A stretch of 38,801 bases of DNA from Nitrospira sp. (GTDB lineage: Bacteria > Nitrospirota > Nitrospiria > Nitrospirales > Nitrospiraceae), in the NCBI GenBank assembly GCA_024330945.1, contig JANDJJ010000011.1:1-38801 (forward strand), in the 5' to 3' direction. The stretch's first letter is position 1, and each line of letters opens with the position of its first letter. The notes beneath the pieces were generated by a model. That model saw only the letters and a list, made by a program, of their open reading frames with translations. It did not search any database and was not told the DNA's origin. Below are positions 1 to 9,903 of this stretch, piece after piece. The position numbers and the translations under genes were made by a program.

Positions 1-64
1 CCAGCCAGGCAACCAGCACCAGCAGAACACTGCGCGAGAGGTTGCCGCGAGTCCTCTCGACCAT
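1..64 (-). CDS. N-terminus of a membrane or exported protein (runs off left edge)
   Basis: Reverse complement reads MVERTRGNLSRSVLLVLVAWL..., basic then hydrophobic; GGAGGAGGG ribosome-binding site 8-10 nt upstream. Not in the ORF track because truncated. Confidence 0.45.
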   Translation of the reverse strand, partial: MVERTRGNLSRSVLLVLVAWL

Positions 65-146
65 GATTGCTCCGCCCTCCTCCGATGACTCCGCCTTCTT
101 CCCTCCCTTTGCCTTATTGATTTGGCGTCTCCCGATCTCGCACCAC

Positions 147-1586
147 TCACCCCCCCGCACTGCCGACCGGTCCGCCTGGCTCAGTCATACGCCAAGGATC
201 AAGCAATTCGGCCAGGCGAGCCTCTGATAGTACCTGTTGCTCCTGGGCCACGTCTCTGACCGTTCGCCCCGACCGATAGGCCTCTTTGGCCAACTGCGCC
301 GCGGCTTCGTAGCCAATTGCTGGCGCGAGCGCCGTGCACATGGCGAGACTCTGTTCAATGAAGCTTCGGCACCGCTCTTCATTGGCCTTAATACCTTCAA
401 TACACTTTGCGGCAAAATTGCGGGAAGCGGCAGCCAATAGCTCAATGGATTGCAGCAGATTATAGGCCATGACCGGCAGCATGACGATCAGTTCAAAATT
501 GCCAGCCTGCCCAGCAACCGTAATAGTTACATCATTGCCGATCACCTGCGCGCACACCATCGTGACGGATTCAGCGATGACGGGATTGACCTTCCCCGGC
601 ATAATAGAGGAACCTGGCTGGGTTTCGGGCAGAAAGATTTCTCCAATCCCACAGCGGGGGCCAGACCCCATCCAGCGAATATCATTGGCGATTTTCATGA
701 GACTCACAGCCACCGTCCGCAAGGCCCCACTGGCCTCGACAAGCGAATCCTGCGCCGACTGAGCTTCAAAATGATTGAGCGCCTCGCGGAACGGACAGCC
801 AGTTTCATGTGCAATGATCGCTAAGACCTTTGCCGGGAACTCCGGATGGCAATTGAGCCCGGTCCCGACAGCGGTACCGCCGAGGGCCACTTCGCTCAAC
901 GCCTCCTGCGCTCGCTTGACCCGTTCGATGCCCAGTTCGATCTGGCGAGCATAGCCGCCAAATTCCTGTCCTAATCGCACAGGAGTGGCGTCCTGCAGAT
1001 GGGTGCGGCCGATCTTGACGACCTTGTCGAACTCTACGGCTTTCTTTCGAAGCGCCTGGTGCAGACAACTCAACACCGGCAACAGGTGTCGGTGAATCGT
1101 CTCCGAGGCTGCGATATGAATAGCGGTCGGAATTACGTCGTTGCTCGACTGACCGAGATTCACATGGTCGTTGGGATGCACCAGTTTGCTGCCGCGGGCG
1201 CCGCCCAACAATTCGGTAGCGCGGTTGGAAATGACTTCGTTCACATTCATGTTAGTCGAGGTACCGGAACCGGTCTGGAAAATATCCACCGGGAATTCAC
1301 CATCCAGTTTGCCCTCTACCACTTCGGTAGCCGCTTGATAAACGGCGTCCGCGATCCTTTTGTCGAGCAGCCCCAGCGAAGAGTTCACCGTCGCCGCCGC
1401 CCGCTTAATCAACCCTAACGCTCGGATCATCGATCGGGGCATGCGCAACGAGCTGATAGGAAAATTTTCTACCGCGCGCGCCGTCTGCACCCCGTAGTAG
1501 GCGTCGGCCGGTACAGCCAATTCGCCCATCGTATCCCGCTCGATCCTCATGGCTTTCGTTTGCTCGACAGACCCACTGTTTTTCAT
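147..1586 (-). CDS. fumC: Class II fumarate hydratase
   Basis: 479 aa; TGSGTSTNMNVNEVISNRA and signature GSSIMPGKVNP typical of FumC. Confidence 0.97.
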   Translation of the reverse strand: MKNSGSVEQTKAMRIERDTMGELAVPADAYYGVQTARAVENFPISSLRMPRSMIRALGLIKRAAATVNSSLGLLDKRIADAVYQAATEVVEGKLDGEFPVDIFQTGSGTSTNMNVNEVISNRATELLGGARGSKLVHPNDHVNLGQSSNDVIPTAIHIAASETIHRHLLPVLSCLHQALRKKAVEFDKVVKIGRTHLQDATPVRLGQEFGGYARQIELGIERVKRAQEALSEVALGGTAVGTGLNCHPEFPAKVLAIIAHETGCPFREALNHFEAQSAQDSLVEASGALRTVAVSLMKIANDIRWMGSGPRCGIGEIFLPETQPGSSIMPGKVNPVIAESVTMVCAQVIGNDVTITVAGQAGNFELIVMLPVMAYNLLQSIELLAAASRNFAAKCIEGIKANEERCRSFIEQSLAMCTALAPAIGYEAAAQLAKEAYRSGRTVRDVAQEQQVLSEARLAELLDPWRMTEPGGPVGSAGG

Positions 1587-1717
1587 GCTCGATGCTCCTT
1601 CATCTCGGTCATTGTTTCACGGCTCTTACCTCAGGCGGGCGCCATCATAAACACGGACTTTGCTCCTACACAAGGGCCAAGGTTGCTGCGGGATCCATCG
1701 GTTGCCGACCAAGCCGC

Positions 1718-2911
1718 CTAGAACACCTGCACAATGCAACACTTGAGATAGCGGGTCTCCGGCATCCCGGCCAACACCGGATGATCGGGCCCCTGTCCCC
1801 GCTGCTCAATGAGTCGAACCGACCGTCCCGCATCCCGCGCCGCCGATTGAATCGTTGTCCAGAACGCCTCTTCCGAAACCGGTTGTGAGCAAGAACTGGT
1901 AACTAAGAACCCTTCCGGCTTGAGCAGCTTGATTCCGAGACGATTGATGTCTTTGTAGGCGGCCAACGCATGGGTAAGCGCCTCTTTGCTCCGAGCGAAG
2001 GCCGGCGGATCGAGCATCACCAGATCATAGCGACGACCCGCCTTGACGAGGTTGCGCATTTCCTCGAAGGCGTCCGCCTTTCGATAGAGGCATCGTGACT
2101 CCATCTGATTCATGACCGCGTGCCGGCGCGCCATTGCCAACACCTCCTCGCCGACGTCGAGTCCTTCCACCGAGCGCGCTCCGGCCAACACCGCATGGAT
2201 GCCGAACGCGCCGGTATGGCAGAAGACGTCCAAAACCTCTCCGCCCTCGACCAGCTTCGCCGCCGCCAGCCGATTGCCGCGCTGATCGCAAAACCATCCG
2301 GTCTTCTGCCCCCGCTCGATGTTCACCAAAAATCTGGCTCGCCCCTCTTCGATTTCGACTTCCACCGGTCCTCCGCCGCGCAGGAATCGCCGTTCGAGAG
2401 GCAATCCCTCCAATCGTCGGCTTTTGGCATCGTTCCTGAGATAGACGGCCGCTACGCCTGTCTCCTGCATCAGGAGATCCGCCACCATGTCCTTTCGGCG
2501 ATCCATTCCGTACGACAGCGCTTGCATCACCAGCACATGATCGTAGCGATCCACAATCAAGCCCGGCAAACGATCCCCTTCACCAAAAATCAACCGGTAG
2601 GCATTGGTTTCCGTCACGACCCGCCATCGGAGACGAATCGCCTGGTTGATCCTGCTTCTCCAGAATGCCTCGTCGATGAGCTCATCCTCGAATGTCAACA
2701 GACGGACCGCGATCTTCGACGTGGGATTGAAAAAGCCGACGCCGTGCCGGCGGCCGTCCGGCCGGAGGACTTCGACCAGATCACCAGGGGCCGGCTGTCC
2801 CTTGACGTGACCGACGTGGCCCGTATAGACCCAGAGATGGCTGGAATCGTGTCTGCCCCATTGCCGATTGAGGGTGATCTGCGCCGTCACTGCGTCGGAG
2901 TCGATGGCCAT
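1718..2911 (-). CDS. rlmI: Class I SAM-dependent rRNA methyltransferase, RlmI-like (PUA + methyltransferase)
   Basis: 397 aa; GLIVDRYDHVLV, GQKTGWFCDQRGNR, LDVFCHTGAFG and LDPPAFARSK motifs. Confidence 0.85.
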   Translation of the reverse strand: MAIDSDAVTAQITLNRQWGRHDSSHLWVYTGHVGHVKGQPAPGDLVEVLRPDGRRHGVGFFNPTSKIAVRLLTFEDELIDEAFWRSRINQAIRLRWRVVTETNAYRLIFGEGDRLPGLIVDRYDHVLVMQALSYGMDRRKDMVADLLMQETGVAAVYLRNDAKSRRLEGLPLERRFLRGGGPVEVEIEEGRARFLVNIERGQKTGWFCDQRGNRLAAAKLVEGGEVLDVFCHTGAFGIHAVLAGARSVEGLDVGEEVLAMARRHAVMNQMESRCLYRKADAFEEMRNLVKAGRRYDLVMLDPPAFARSKEALTHALAAYKDINRLGIKLLKPEGFLVTSSCSQPVSEEAFWTTIQSAARDAGRSVRLIEQRGQGPDHPVLAGMPETRYLKCCIVQVF

Positions 2912-3056
2912 GGGTCACTTATCCTTGGCTGGGCGAAAAAGATCAAGAGGCTTTGTGCTTCCATCATCAGCATAGATACGGACATGGCTTGACGCGCAAC
3001 CAACGGTATGGTTTCCTGAGGTCGATCAGACAGACCAAACCGGAGAGTGCAGCCAG

Positions 3057-4712
3057 ATGAACAACAAGGTGACGATCGGTTCCGCGGCGTTGGATCGGCT
3101 CTATCGACTCGGTGTCCGTCATATTTTCGGCATTCCCGGCGATTATGTCCTCTCGCTGTTTCAGCTCATCGAAGCATCCCCCATCAAACACATCGCCACG
3201 ACCCGAGAGGACTGCGCCGGCTTTGCGGCCGACGCCTATGCCCGGATCAACGGCATCGGCGCCGTCTGCGTCACCTACTGCGTCGGCGGCTTCAACACCG
3301 TCAACGCCATCGCCTGCGCCTACGCGGAACGTTCGCCGGTCGTGTTGCTGACCGGCTCACCCGGCCTTTCGGAGCGGACGCGCACTCCCTATCTCCACCA
3401 TATGGTCCGTGATTTCTCCACGCAGCGTGAAGTGTTCGAACGGATGACGGTGGCCGCCGTCACGCTCGATGATCCGCTCACCGCGGAACGGGAGATGGAC
3501 CGAGCCTTCGCCGCGCTCCTCCGCTATCGCCGGCCTATCTACCTGGAAATCCCCCGCGACATGGTTCACACACCCTTGCCCGATACGATGAAGCCGATCT
3601 GTATCGAGGATGAGCCAAGCGATCCCGCTGCCTTGGAAGAAGCCATCGGCGAAGTTCGCTCCATGTTGGCCCAGGCTAAAAAACCGGCCATGTTGGTGGG
3701 GGCGGAGGTCGGCCGATTCGGCTTGCAAGACGATCTCGCCAAACTGGTGGAGCGGATGAACGTTCCGATCGCATCGACCCTGTTGGGGAAATCCGTCATT
3801 CGCGAAGACCACCCGCTCTATGTCGGTGTCTATGGAGGACTCATCGGACAGGAGGAGGTCCAGCAATTTATCAATGAGTCCGACTGCCTCTTGATCCTCG
3901 GTTCGATTCTTTCCGACGTCGAAGACCTCGACCCGCGATCACCTCTGTTTTCGGAAGGCCGGACGGTCCATGCCACCGCAGATCGCGTGGCGATCAAACA
4001 TCATCGTTTTGACTCCATCAAGTTCCAGGATTTTGTGCGAGCTCTTGTGCAAGCTCCCCTCCCCGTCTTCCCATTGCGGAAGCCGCCGGCTCCGGCCCCC
4101 ATTTCACCGGTTCGGCTTTCGCCCGACTCTCCGATCACTCTCACCGGACTGTTCCGACACCTCGATACCGTCTTGACGGACAAGATCGTCGTGATCGCCG
4201 ACGTGGGGGAATCGCTGTTCGCCGCGGCAGACCTCCATGTGCGTCATCGCTTCGAGTTTCTCTCTCCCGCCTATTACACCTCGATGGGATTCGCCGTGCC
4301 GGCGGCTCTCGGCGCCTCGTTCGCCGATCCGACGCTTCGTCCCCTTGTGCTGGTGGGAGACGGGGCGTTCCAAATGACCGGAACGGAGCTAGCCAGTTGC
4401 GTCCGATACGGGCTGGCCCCCATCGTCATTGTCCTGAACAACCGCGGCTATTCGACGGAGCGGGAAATCCTGGAAGGGCCGTTCAACGACCTGCATGAAT
4501 GGCGCTACGACAAGATATTCGACCTGGTGGGAAGCGGCGTGGGGTCCCGCGTCGAGACACAACGCGAATTCGAAGAACGTCTGGCCTCGGCCTTTGCGGA
4601 CCGGAGCCGCCCACACCTGTTGAATGTGCGGCTCAGTCCGGACGACCGCTCACCCGGCATGGTGCGGCTCGCCCGCCGTCTCGGCAAAAAACTTTCGACG
4701 GACAAACCCTGA
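3057..4712 (+). CDS. Thiamine-pyrophosphate-dependent 2-keto acid decarboxylase (pyruvate/indolepyruvate decarboxylase family)
   Basis: 551 aa; IFGIPGDYVLSLFQ, TREDCAGFAADAYAR, LHH motif, TPP motif GDGAFQMTGTELASCVRYGLAPIVIVLNNRGYSTE. Confidence 0.85.
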   Translation: MNNKVTIGSAALDRLYRLGVRHIFGIPGDYVLSLFQLIEASPIKHIATTREDCAGFAADAYARINGIGAVCVTYCVGGFNTVNAIACAYAERSPVVLLTGSPGLSERTRTPYLHHMVRDFSTQREVFERMTVAAVTLDDPLTAEREMDRAFAALLRYRRPIYLEIPRDMVHTPLPDTMKPICIEDEPSDPAALEEAIGEVRSMLAQAKKPAMLVGAEVGRFGLQDDLAKLVERMNVPIASTLLGKSVIREDHPLYVGVYGGLIGQEEVQQFINESDCLLILGSILSDVEDLDPRSPLFSEGRTVHATADRVAIKHHRFDSIKFQDFVRALVQAPLPVFPLRKPPAPAPISPVRLSPDSPITLTGLFRHLDTVLTDKIVVIADVGESLFAAADLHVRHRFEFLSPAYYTSMGFAVPAALGASFADPTLRPLVLVGDGAFQMTGTELASCVRYGLAPIVIVLNNRGYSTEREILEGPFNDLHEWRYDKIFDLVGSGVGSRVETQREFEERLASAFADRSRPHLLNVRLSPDDRSPGMVRLARRLGKKLSTDKP

Positions 4713-4738
4713 CCGTCATGATTCTCGGACGGCCGCCG

Positions 4739-5182
4739 TCAGTCCTCTTCCGGGTTGATGATGTGCAACCCCGCCGTCTTTGCGGCGACCAGCAACTGGG
4801 CATCGGCGCTCACCACGGTCAATCGGAGCGGCTTCAGTTCCAACGCCAGCGCCAGATGCATCACCTGCGGCGAGCGCAAAAACGGATATTCCAACGCCAA
4901 CTCCTTGGTCGAGAGATACGTCGTGACGGTCGGGACGATGAAGTGAAACAACCCCTGTTTCGACTCAATCTCAAACTTGTAGAGCACCGAGTAGCAGTCG
5001 TCCCTGGTGATTTTTCCTTCCTGAGCGCGCGTGGTCATGGCGGTGTAGAAATCCGTCACAGACCAAGGCGGAAGAACGGCGACCTTTCCCCGCTTGACCA
5101 GCAGTTTATTGACGATCCTGGTCCCCCGTTCCATGCTGTATCGTTTCACCAACGCTGTCGAGTCGAAGTAATAGTACGGCAT
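4739..5182 (-). CDS. PIN-domain protein (VapC-like putative toxin)
   Basis: 147 aa; N-terminal YYFDSTALVKRY, QVMHLALALE, VSADAQLL; directly downstream of a small ORF. Confidence 0.8.
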   Translation of the reverse strand: MPYYYFDSTALVKRYSMERGTRIVNKLLVKRGKVAVLPPWSVTDFYTAMTTRAQEGKITRDDCYSVLYKFEIESKQGLFHFIVPTVTTYLSTKELALEYPFLRSPQVMHLALALELKPLRLTVVSADAQLLVAAKTAGLHIINPEED

Positions 5183-5186
5183 CCGC

Positions 5187-5477
5187 TTACACCCTCCCCT
5201 TTAGGATGATTTCCGCCAACGGCCCCGGGAGTTTGGAGAGACGGTCTTGCAACTCGTCCAGCGGCAACTCCTCGTAACCTTCCTTCCGTAAGGTCACGGC
5301 AAGATTGCCCTGGTTGAACGACTCGGTGTCTTTTCGTAACCGCTCGTTCAACCGTTGTTTGGCCAAACGACTTGAAATTTTCGGGCCCGTTTTGGTCAAC
5401 CCTCTGCCCCGACTCCGCGGAGCCTTGCTTATCGGCGTTTTTCCGATCGTGCTCACCGTGTCACACCTCCTCGTCAT
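5187..5477 (-). CDS. Small basic protein, putative partner/antitoxin of the PIN protein
   Basis: 96 aa; Arg/Lys-rich N-terminus; stop only a few nt before the PIN start; no recognisable VapB DNA-binding motif. Confidence 0.6.
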   Translation of the reverse strand: MTRRCDTVSTIGKTPISKAPRSRGRGLTKTGPKISSRLAKQRLNERLRKDTESFNQGNLAVTLRKEGYEELPLDELQDRLSKLPGPLAEIILKGRV

Positions 5478-5491
5478 TGGTCGATAAATCG

Positions 5492-6643
5492 TTATGGCAT
5501 CATCTCCTTGAACGACTCATCTCTCGGGCAACCAGCCGACCTTTTCTCCGGCGTCGGCAATTCGGCTTCCCCGAAAATAGACGATGCAATCAGGACCGCC
5601 ACTTCCGACGACAGGTGTTGCTGCATGTCCCGCAAAGCCCTGGTCGTCGCCTCCCGCTCCGTGAGATGTCCCTCTTTTCCGCCTCGTGAAACAACGCCCA
5701 GAACACGGCCGCTCCCTGTGTCCACCACTTCGACGTCGCCGCACCAGCGAACGTACTTGAAATAAGGGTCGTGGACCTCAACGGGCAAGAGCCGGGTGAC
5801 GCCTCGCACCGTCAACGCCGCATCCATGCCTTCACCGCCCTCCGCCGTCACGGTGATCCCCTCTCGGATCAATCCTTCCATCAAGGCTTGTTGGGCGACT
5901 TCGGCATGGTCGCCGACGATGCGCACCGCCACCACCAGGTCAGTGGAAAGAAATCGCGCCAGCTCCTTGGATACGTCGTTCACATCGTATGGAGAGGCCT
6001 CGCCTCGCCCGCTCGGACGAACGACGCGCAGGTCGGCGTTATACACCTCCCGTAACGCCAAATTTCTGGCCGCCTTCCGCAAGTTGCGAACCGTGATCAC
6101 CTTGTCAGAGGTACGCCGCGATTCCCCGATATCCAACTCGATCATCCTGTCCAGCGCCGACAACCGATCCAACAGCGACGCCTCCGCTTGAGCGCGGTTC
6201 AGCACGGCCAACGCATAGTACACGTCACGAGCCTGGTCATACCACGTCTCCATGATTCTGACATTCTCGAGCACCTTGGTGGTTGAAATGTTCGTCACGG
6301 TCTCCAGCGCGAGTCTCCGCTCCTCAGTCGTCGCACCTCGTCTTTCAACCAGAAAATAGGATTCCCAATCCTTCGCGCGCGCATCCACTTCCGCCTTGAA
6401 AATCCGCGCCACGGCCGCATATGCCTGATCGGCCGCGCCTTGCCGATTGTCGGCCTGTCCCACACCGGTCAGATACTCAACCGGAGGATACTTGCGATTG
6501 ACGTCGTCGATCCAGGTCGGCCCGGCCTGTCCACCGATCCATGCGCAACCAGGCCAGGACGGCCCGATCAGCCCAATGCAGCTCGCCGTGAGAACAGATC
6601 GTAGAACAGATCGACGCAGCTTGATTCGGCAGGGGAGCATCAT
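5492..6643 (-). CDS. LPP20-like envelope lipoprotein, larger paralogue
   Basis: WIDDVNRKYPPVEYLTGVGQADNRQGAADQAYAAVARIF matches the LPP20 pattern; start MMLPCRIKLRR overlaps the upstream stop (ATGA), so the longer ORF start at 6772 is unlikely. Confidence 0.7.
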   Translation of the reverse strand: MMLPCRIKLRRSVLRSVLTASCIGLIGPSWPGCAWIGGQAGPTWIDDVNRKYPPVEYLTGVGQADNRQGAADQAYAAVARIFKAEVDARAKDWESYFLVERRGATTEERRLALETVTNISTTKVLENVRIMETWYDQARDVYYALAVLNRAQAEASLLDRLSALDRMIELDIGESRRTSDKVITVRNLRKAARNLALREVYNADLRVVRPSGRGEASPYDVNDVSKELARFLSTDLVVAVRIVGDHAEVAQQALMEGLIREGITVTAEGGEGMDAALTVRGVTRLLPVEVHDPYFKYVRWCGDVEVVDTGSGRVLGVVSRGGKEGHLTEREATTRALRDMQQHLSSEVAVLIASSIFGEAELPTPEKRSAGCPRDESFKEMMP

Positions 6644-8148
6644 TGCACCACGCGCCGAATGAGAAACATCGTTTGACCTTGGGAAAGATGAAAAGATGAT
6701 TCCTTCACCCCGACGGCGACGACTCCGCTCGAAGGATGAACGGTCGCCCGATATCGACCCGCAGGCACCCACACCCGCGCCACATGGATTTCATCCGGCA
6801 AGGTCCGCCAACTCCGTTTATCAGCTTCTTCGGAGGCCACGGCCAGCCCCTTGGCCAACAGGCTCACCAGCAATCCCACCCAAGGCGCGGCATCTCTCCC
6901 CACAGCCTGTTGGGAACCGATGACCGCCCCTTCCGCCATAGAAAACTTCGCGGCGGCCCGAGCCACGGCCTTCACAGTCATGACCGGCAGACGCTCCGCG
7001 AGAGTCTTCTCCGCCAATGCCGTCAGATCGTGAACCCGTTCCGACCGAATGGCATAGGAGACGCCTTGCTCATCGGTCAACGTTACGGTCTCAAACGGAA
7101 TCCTGGTCTTTTGTCGAACCATGCGGGGAAGCGCGACTCTCACCACCCGCCCGCTGAGTCCGTAGAGAACGCCGTCCATCACCCGATTCCGGCTTCCAAA
7201 CGAAGGGGAGAATCCGCGATTCAACAACACCAACTGCAAGGCGTCCAGACCGACCGGAAGATCCAGATACAGATCCTCTTTCCTCGGGGCGCGCCCATTA
7301 TAGCTGATCATGACAACTTGGGCGAGCTGTTGGCGGGCCGACGCGGACAACCATTCAACGTCGGGATATTTGCTCCGATACCGATCCACCTCGTCCGCAA
7401 GTCCGAGAGCTTCGGCGGATGACAACAAATCGGCGCGCAACGACGGAGGACAGGCCACCTGGGACCAGCCGCGCATCGCTTCATAGGCCTCGCAGGCATT
7501 GCGATAGGCGATGAACGCGTTGTTCAGATCACCAGCCGCCTCATACAACATGCCGCTCAGATAGCGCGCAAAGCCGTCGTCTCCATAGCCGCTCTTCCCC
7601 TTGCCTTTGCCCTCGAGCCTGTCGCTCAGCACGTTGAGACGATGATCGATGCGCCTGGCTTCCACTAACGCTCCCGCAACGTCGTTCTGCGCGGCGTAGT
7701 TGAGGGCCTTCACAATGTTGATCATGACGTGCTCATAGGGATCTCCTTCGTACGGCAACGCATTGTCGTTCGTCAGAAACGCCAGCGTTTCGGATCGAAC
7801 GGTCCTGGTGTAGAGCTGCTCCACGATCTCTTCGGCCTGCTCAAGCGCTTCATTGCTTTGCGCGTAGTCTCCCGCCACATGCAGCATCATGCCTCGATCC
7901 ATCAAGTACAAGAGACGGCTCTTCGATCCATACTCCGATTCAGCCCGTTCGACGATGGAAGCGGCCTGTACGGGGTCACCCGCAAGCAGACTTTGCTCAA
8001 TGAGGGCGTAGCGGTTGGTGGACGTACAGCCGGCGAGAAAACCGATGATGGCTATGACAAGAGGGAGGAAACCGTTTGCGAGGGGACCGCTTGATCGGCG
8101 TCGTGTGAAACCGCGGCGGCTGAAGCCCAGGAGGAGAAGGGATTTCAA
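6640..8148 (-). CDS. COG3014-like TPR-containing lipoprotein
   Basis: 502 aa; lipobox LAGC; TPR-like repeats (LEQAEEIVEQL, FIAYRNACEAYEAM); start uncertain (track start is TTG). Confidence 0.7.
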   Translation of the reverse strand: MKSLLLLGFSRRGFTRRRSSGPLANGFLPLVIAIIGFLAGCTSTNRYALIEQSLLAGDPVQAASIVERAESEYGSKSRLLYLMDRGMMLHVAGDYAQSNEALEQAEEIVEQLYTRTVRSETLAFLTNDNALPYEGDPYEHVMINIVKALNYAAQNDVAGALVEARRIDHRLNVLSDRLEGKGKGKSGYGDDGFARYLSGMLYEAAGDLNNAFIAYRNACEAYEAMRGWSQVACPPSLRADLLSSAEALGLADEVDRYRSKYPDVEWLSASARQQLAQVVMISYNGRAPRKEDLYLDLPVGLDALQLVLLNRGFSPSFGSRNRVMDGVLYGLSGRVVRVALPRMVRQKTRIPFETVTLTDEQGVSYAIRSERVHDLTALAEKTLAERLPVMTVKAVARAAAKFSMAEGAVIGSQQAVGRDAAPWVGLLVSLLAKGLAVASEEADKRSWRTLPDEIHVARVWVPAGRYRATVHPSSGVVAVGVKESSFHLSQGQTMFLIRRVVQ

Positions 8149-8160
8149 CTCTCGGACCTG

Positions 8161-8772
8161 TCAAAACACCGTCCGTTTCCTTTCGACCACTTTCTTGATC
8201 TTCTTCTGTCCGTACCAGACCTTCGCGTTGCTTTCCAAATCAATCATCTGAAGGTCCACCTGATAGAACACCGCCTTGGTGCCATCGGCCTCGTCCACGA
8301 TCGTGGCGATGGTGCCCTTCAACATGAAGTCGGCTCCGCTCTCTTTTCCCGGAGCCTTTTGGGTATCTTCACGGGCATAGACCGCCTGTTCTTTCCGCTC
8401 AGCCCTGACTTCCTCCCGTTCTTGTTTGCCCGCTACGAATGTGACTTTTTGAGAGTTGGTGAGTTCCCGTTCGAGGTCCGTGATGAAGGTCTGGACGTTG
8501 ATGTGCTCATGGCTGTTGTTCACCACTGTGCCGACCACCACGACCGGCTGACGCTGTTTTGCCTTGGAGAAGTTTCCAAGCCATGGGTACTCCAAGGCCT
8601 CTTTCACCATGGCTTCGGCCACCATCCGCGAATCGGTATCGTTCCAACGGCCGCTGAGATCGGTCACGACGCCGGCATCCACGCGCGTCACTTTGACCTC
8701 GTGCCCGCAGCCACCCACCGCGAGAAGCACCCATACGAACAACAGAACGCGCCGCAAGGTGGTTCGGATCAC
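8161..8772 (-). CDS. lpoB: LpoB-like penicillin-binding-protein activator lipoprotein
   Basis: VVVVGTVVNNSHEHINVQTFITDLERELTNSQKVTFV; VGGC lipobox; GTG start with AAAGGAG RBS preferred, track start at 8829. Confidence 0.75.
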   Translation of the reverse strand: MIRTTLRRVLLFVWVLLAVGGCGHEVKVTRVDAGVVTDLSGRWNDTDSRMVAEAMVKEALEYPWLGNFSKAKQRQPVVVVGTVVNNSHEHINVQTFITDLERELTNSQKVTFVAGKQEREEVRAERKEQAVYAREDTQKAPGKESGADFMLKGTIATIVDEADGTKAVFYQVDLQMIDLESNAKVWYGQKKIKKVVERKRTVF

Positions 8773-8841
8773 GCCGATGACTCCTTTAGCCATTAACCAT
8801 CGCGCCTTACAAACACCCCTTACAAACACCGTGGGGGGATC

Positions 8842-9399
8842 TTACCGAATCCCCCGTTTCTCTTCCTCTTTTTCAAGACGGTCAAACAGGCGGTCCGCAT
8901 TTTTGCGGACGAAGTCGCGGACCTCCGCGTTCAGCTCCTTGGCCCGTTCGAGATTGTTTTTCATGTCTTCCAGACTGAGCTTGGCGAGCACGTAGTAGGT
9001 GTTGGTTTTTTCGTCTTTGTAGCGATCGACGGGGCGCACGCCGCTCAACGTCACCGTGGCAACCGTCTTGACAGCCCGCTCGACGTTCTGTTCCTCGGTG
9101 TTCCGCGTGAAATCTCCCGCCGTCGTCGAGGCGGCATAGTCTCGCATCAGATAAGCCGTATAAGTTTGAACTGTCTTGGCGATTTCCGCCCGTGCTCGAT
9201 TTTCGGCGGTATCCCAGGCCAGGGGTTCGTTTTTCACGCCCACCACCGACCCTACCCCATAAAACGCTTTTCGGTCTTTTTCGTTGAATGCCCCGGACCC
9301 TCTTTCCACCCACTTGGGAGGACCGCCACAAGCCGTGAGCCCCACCAGAAGAAGGGCTACAAGAGCAGTATGGATCAGCCTCCTCTGCCGCCGCATCAT
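8842..9399 (-). CDS. LPP20 family lipoprotein
   Basis: 185 aa; lipobox LTAC-GG; PKWVERGSGAF...FYGVGSVVG...AENRARAEIAKTVQTY; RBS AAGGAGGA. Confidence 0.8.
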   Translation of the reverse strand: MMRRQRRLIHTALVALLLVGLTACGGPPKWVERGSGAFNEKDRKAFYGVGSVVGVKNEPLAWDTAENRARAEIAKTVQTYTAYLMRDYAASTTAGDFTRNTEEQNVERAVKTVATVTLSGVRPVDRYKDEKTNTYYVLAKLSLEDMKNNLERAKELNAEVRDFVRKNADRLFDRLEKEEEKRGIR

Positions 9400-9484
9400 A
9401 AGAATCCTCCTTCTGAGTCACAGGACGATCCCCGTGAGGGCCACCGTCCGGTCCCGTCCATCAGCACGAGAAAAAAGCGATTTC

Positions 9485-9513
9485 ATGCTAACATGCCCCC
9501 CTGGTTCCGTCAA
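9485..9513 (-). promoter_or_regulatory. Sigma70-like promoter for the LPP20/LpoB operon
   Basis: TTGACG-N17-TAGCAT on minus strand, 86 nt upstream of the LPP20 start. Confidence 0.55.
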
Positions 9514-9618
9514 CGAAACAGCCTTTCAATCTGTACGAAAATATCCTCGGTCCTTCTTTCCAGCACGGATCGGAAGGCCGAGGGATCCACCAAACCACAT
9601 GGATGGGAGAATATTTTT

Positions 9619-9789
9619 ATGGCGGAGATTCACATCGACGGCGGCATCATCACCATCGTGAATTTGGATGTTCAGGACACAAAGGCCGCGGCCATCTTGG
9701 CAGCCTATCCGATAGAACGCCGGGCAGAAATCACCCGCCGCGCCATCAAGATCGGATTGGGTTATCTGAAGGGCGGAGAACAGGAATAG
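9619..9789 (+). CDS. Small hypothetical protein (56 aa)
   Basis: MAEIHIDGGIITIVNLDVQDTKAAAILAAYPIERRAEITRRAIKIGLGYLKGGEQE; plausible globular composition; between two minus-strand transcription units. Confidence 0.5.
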   Translation: MAEIHIDGGIITIVNLDVQDTKAAAILAAYPIERRAEITRRAIKIGLGYLKGGEQE

Positions 9790-9903
9790 GAAGTCGTTCG
9801 TGCTTGGCTGGCTTGGCTTGAATTGAATCGATCCGTTGGCGTCAACGTCATGTCGGGTTTTCCCCCTCCCCCTCGAAAACTCTGAACGCCCGGAGAAACC
9901 ATG

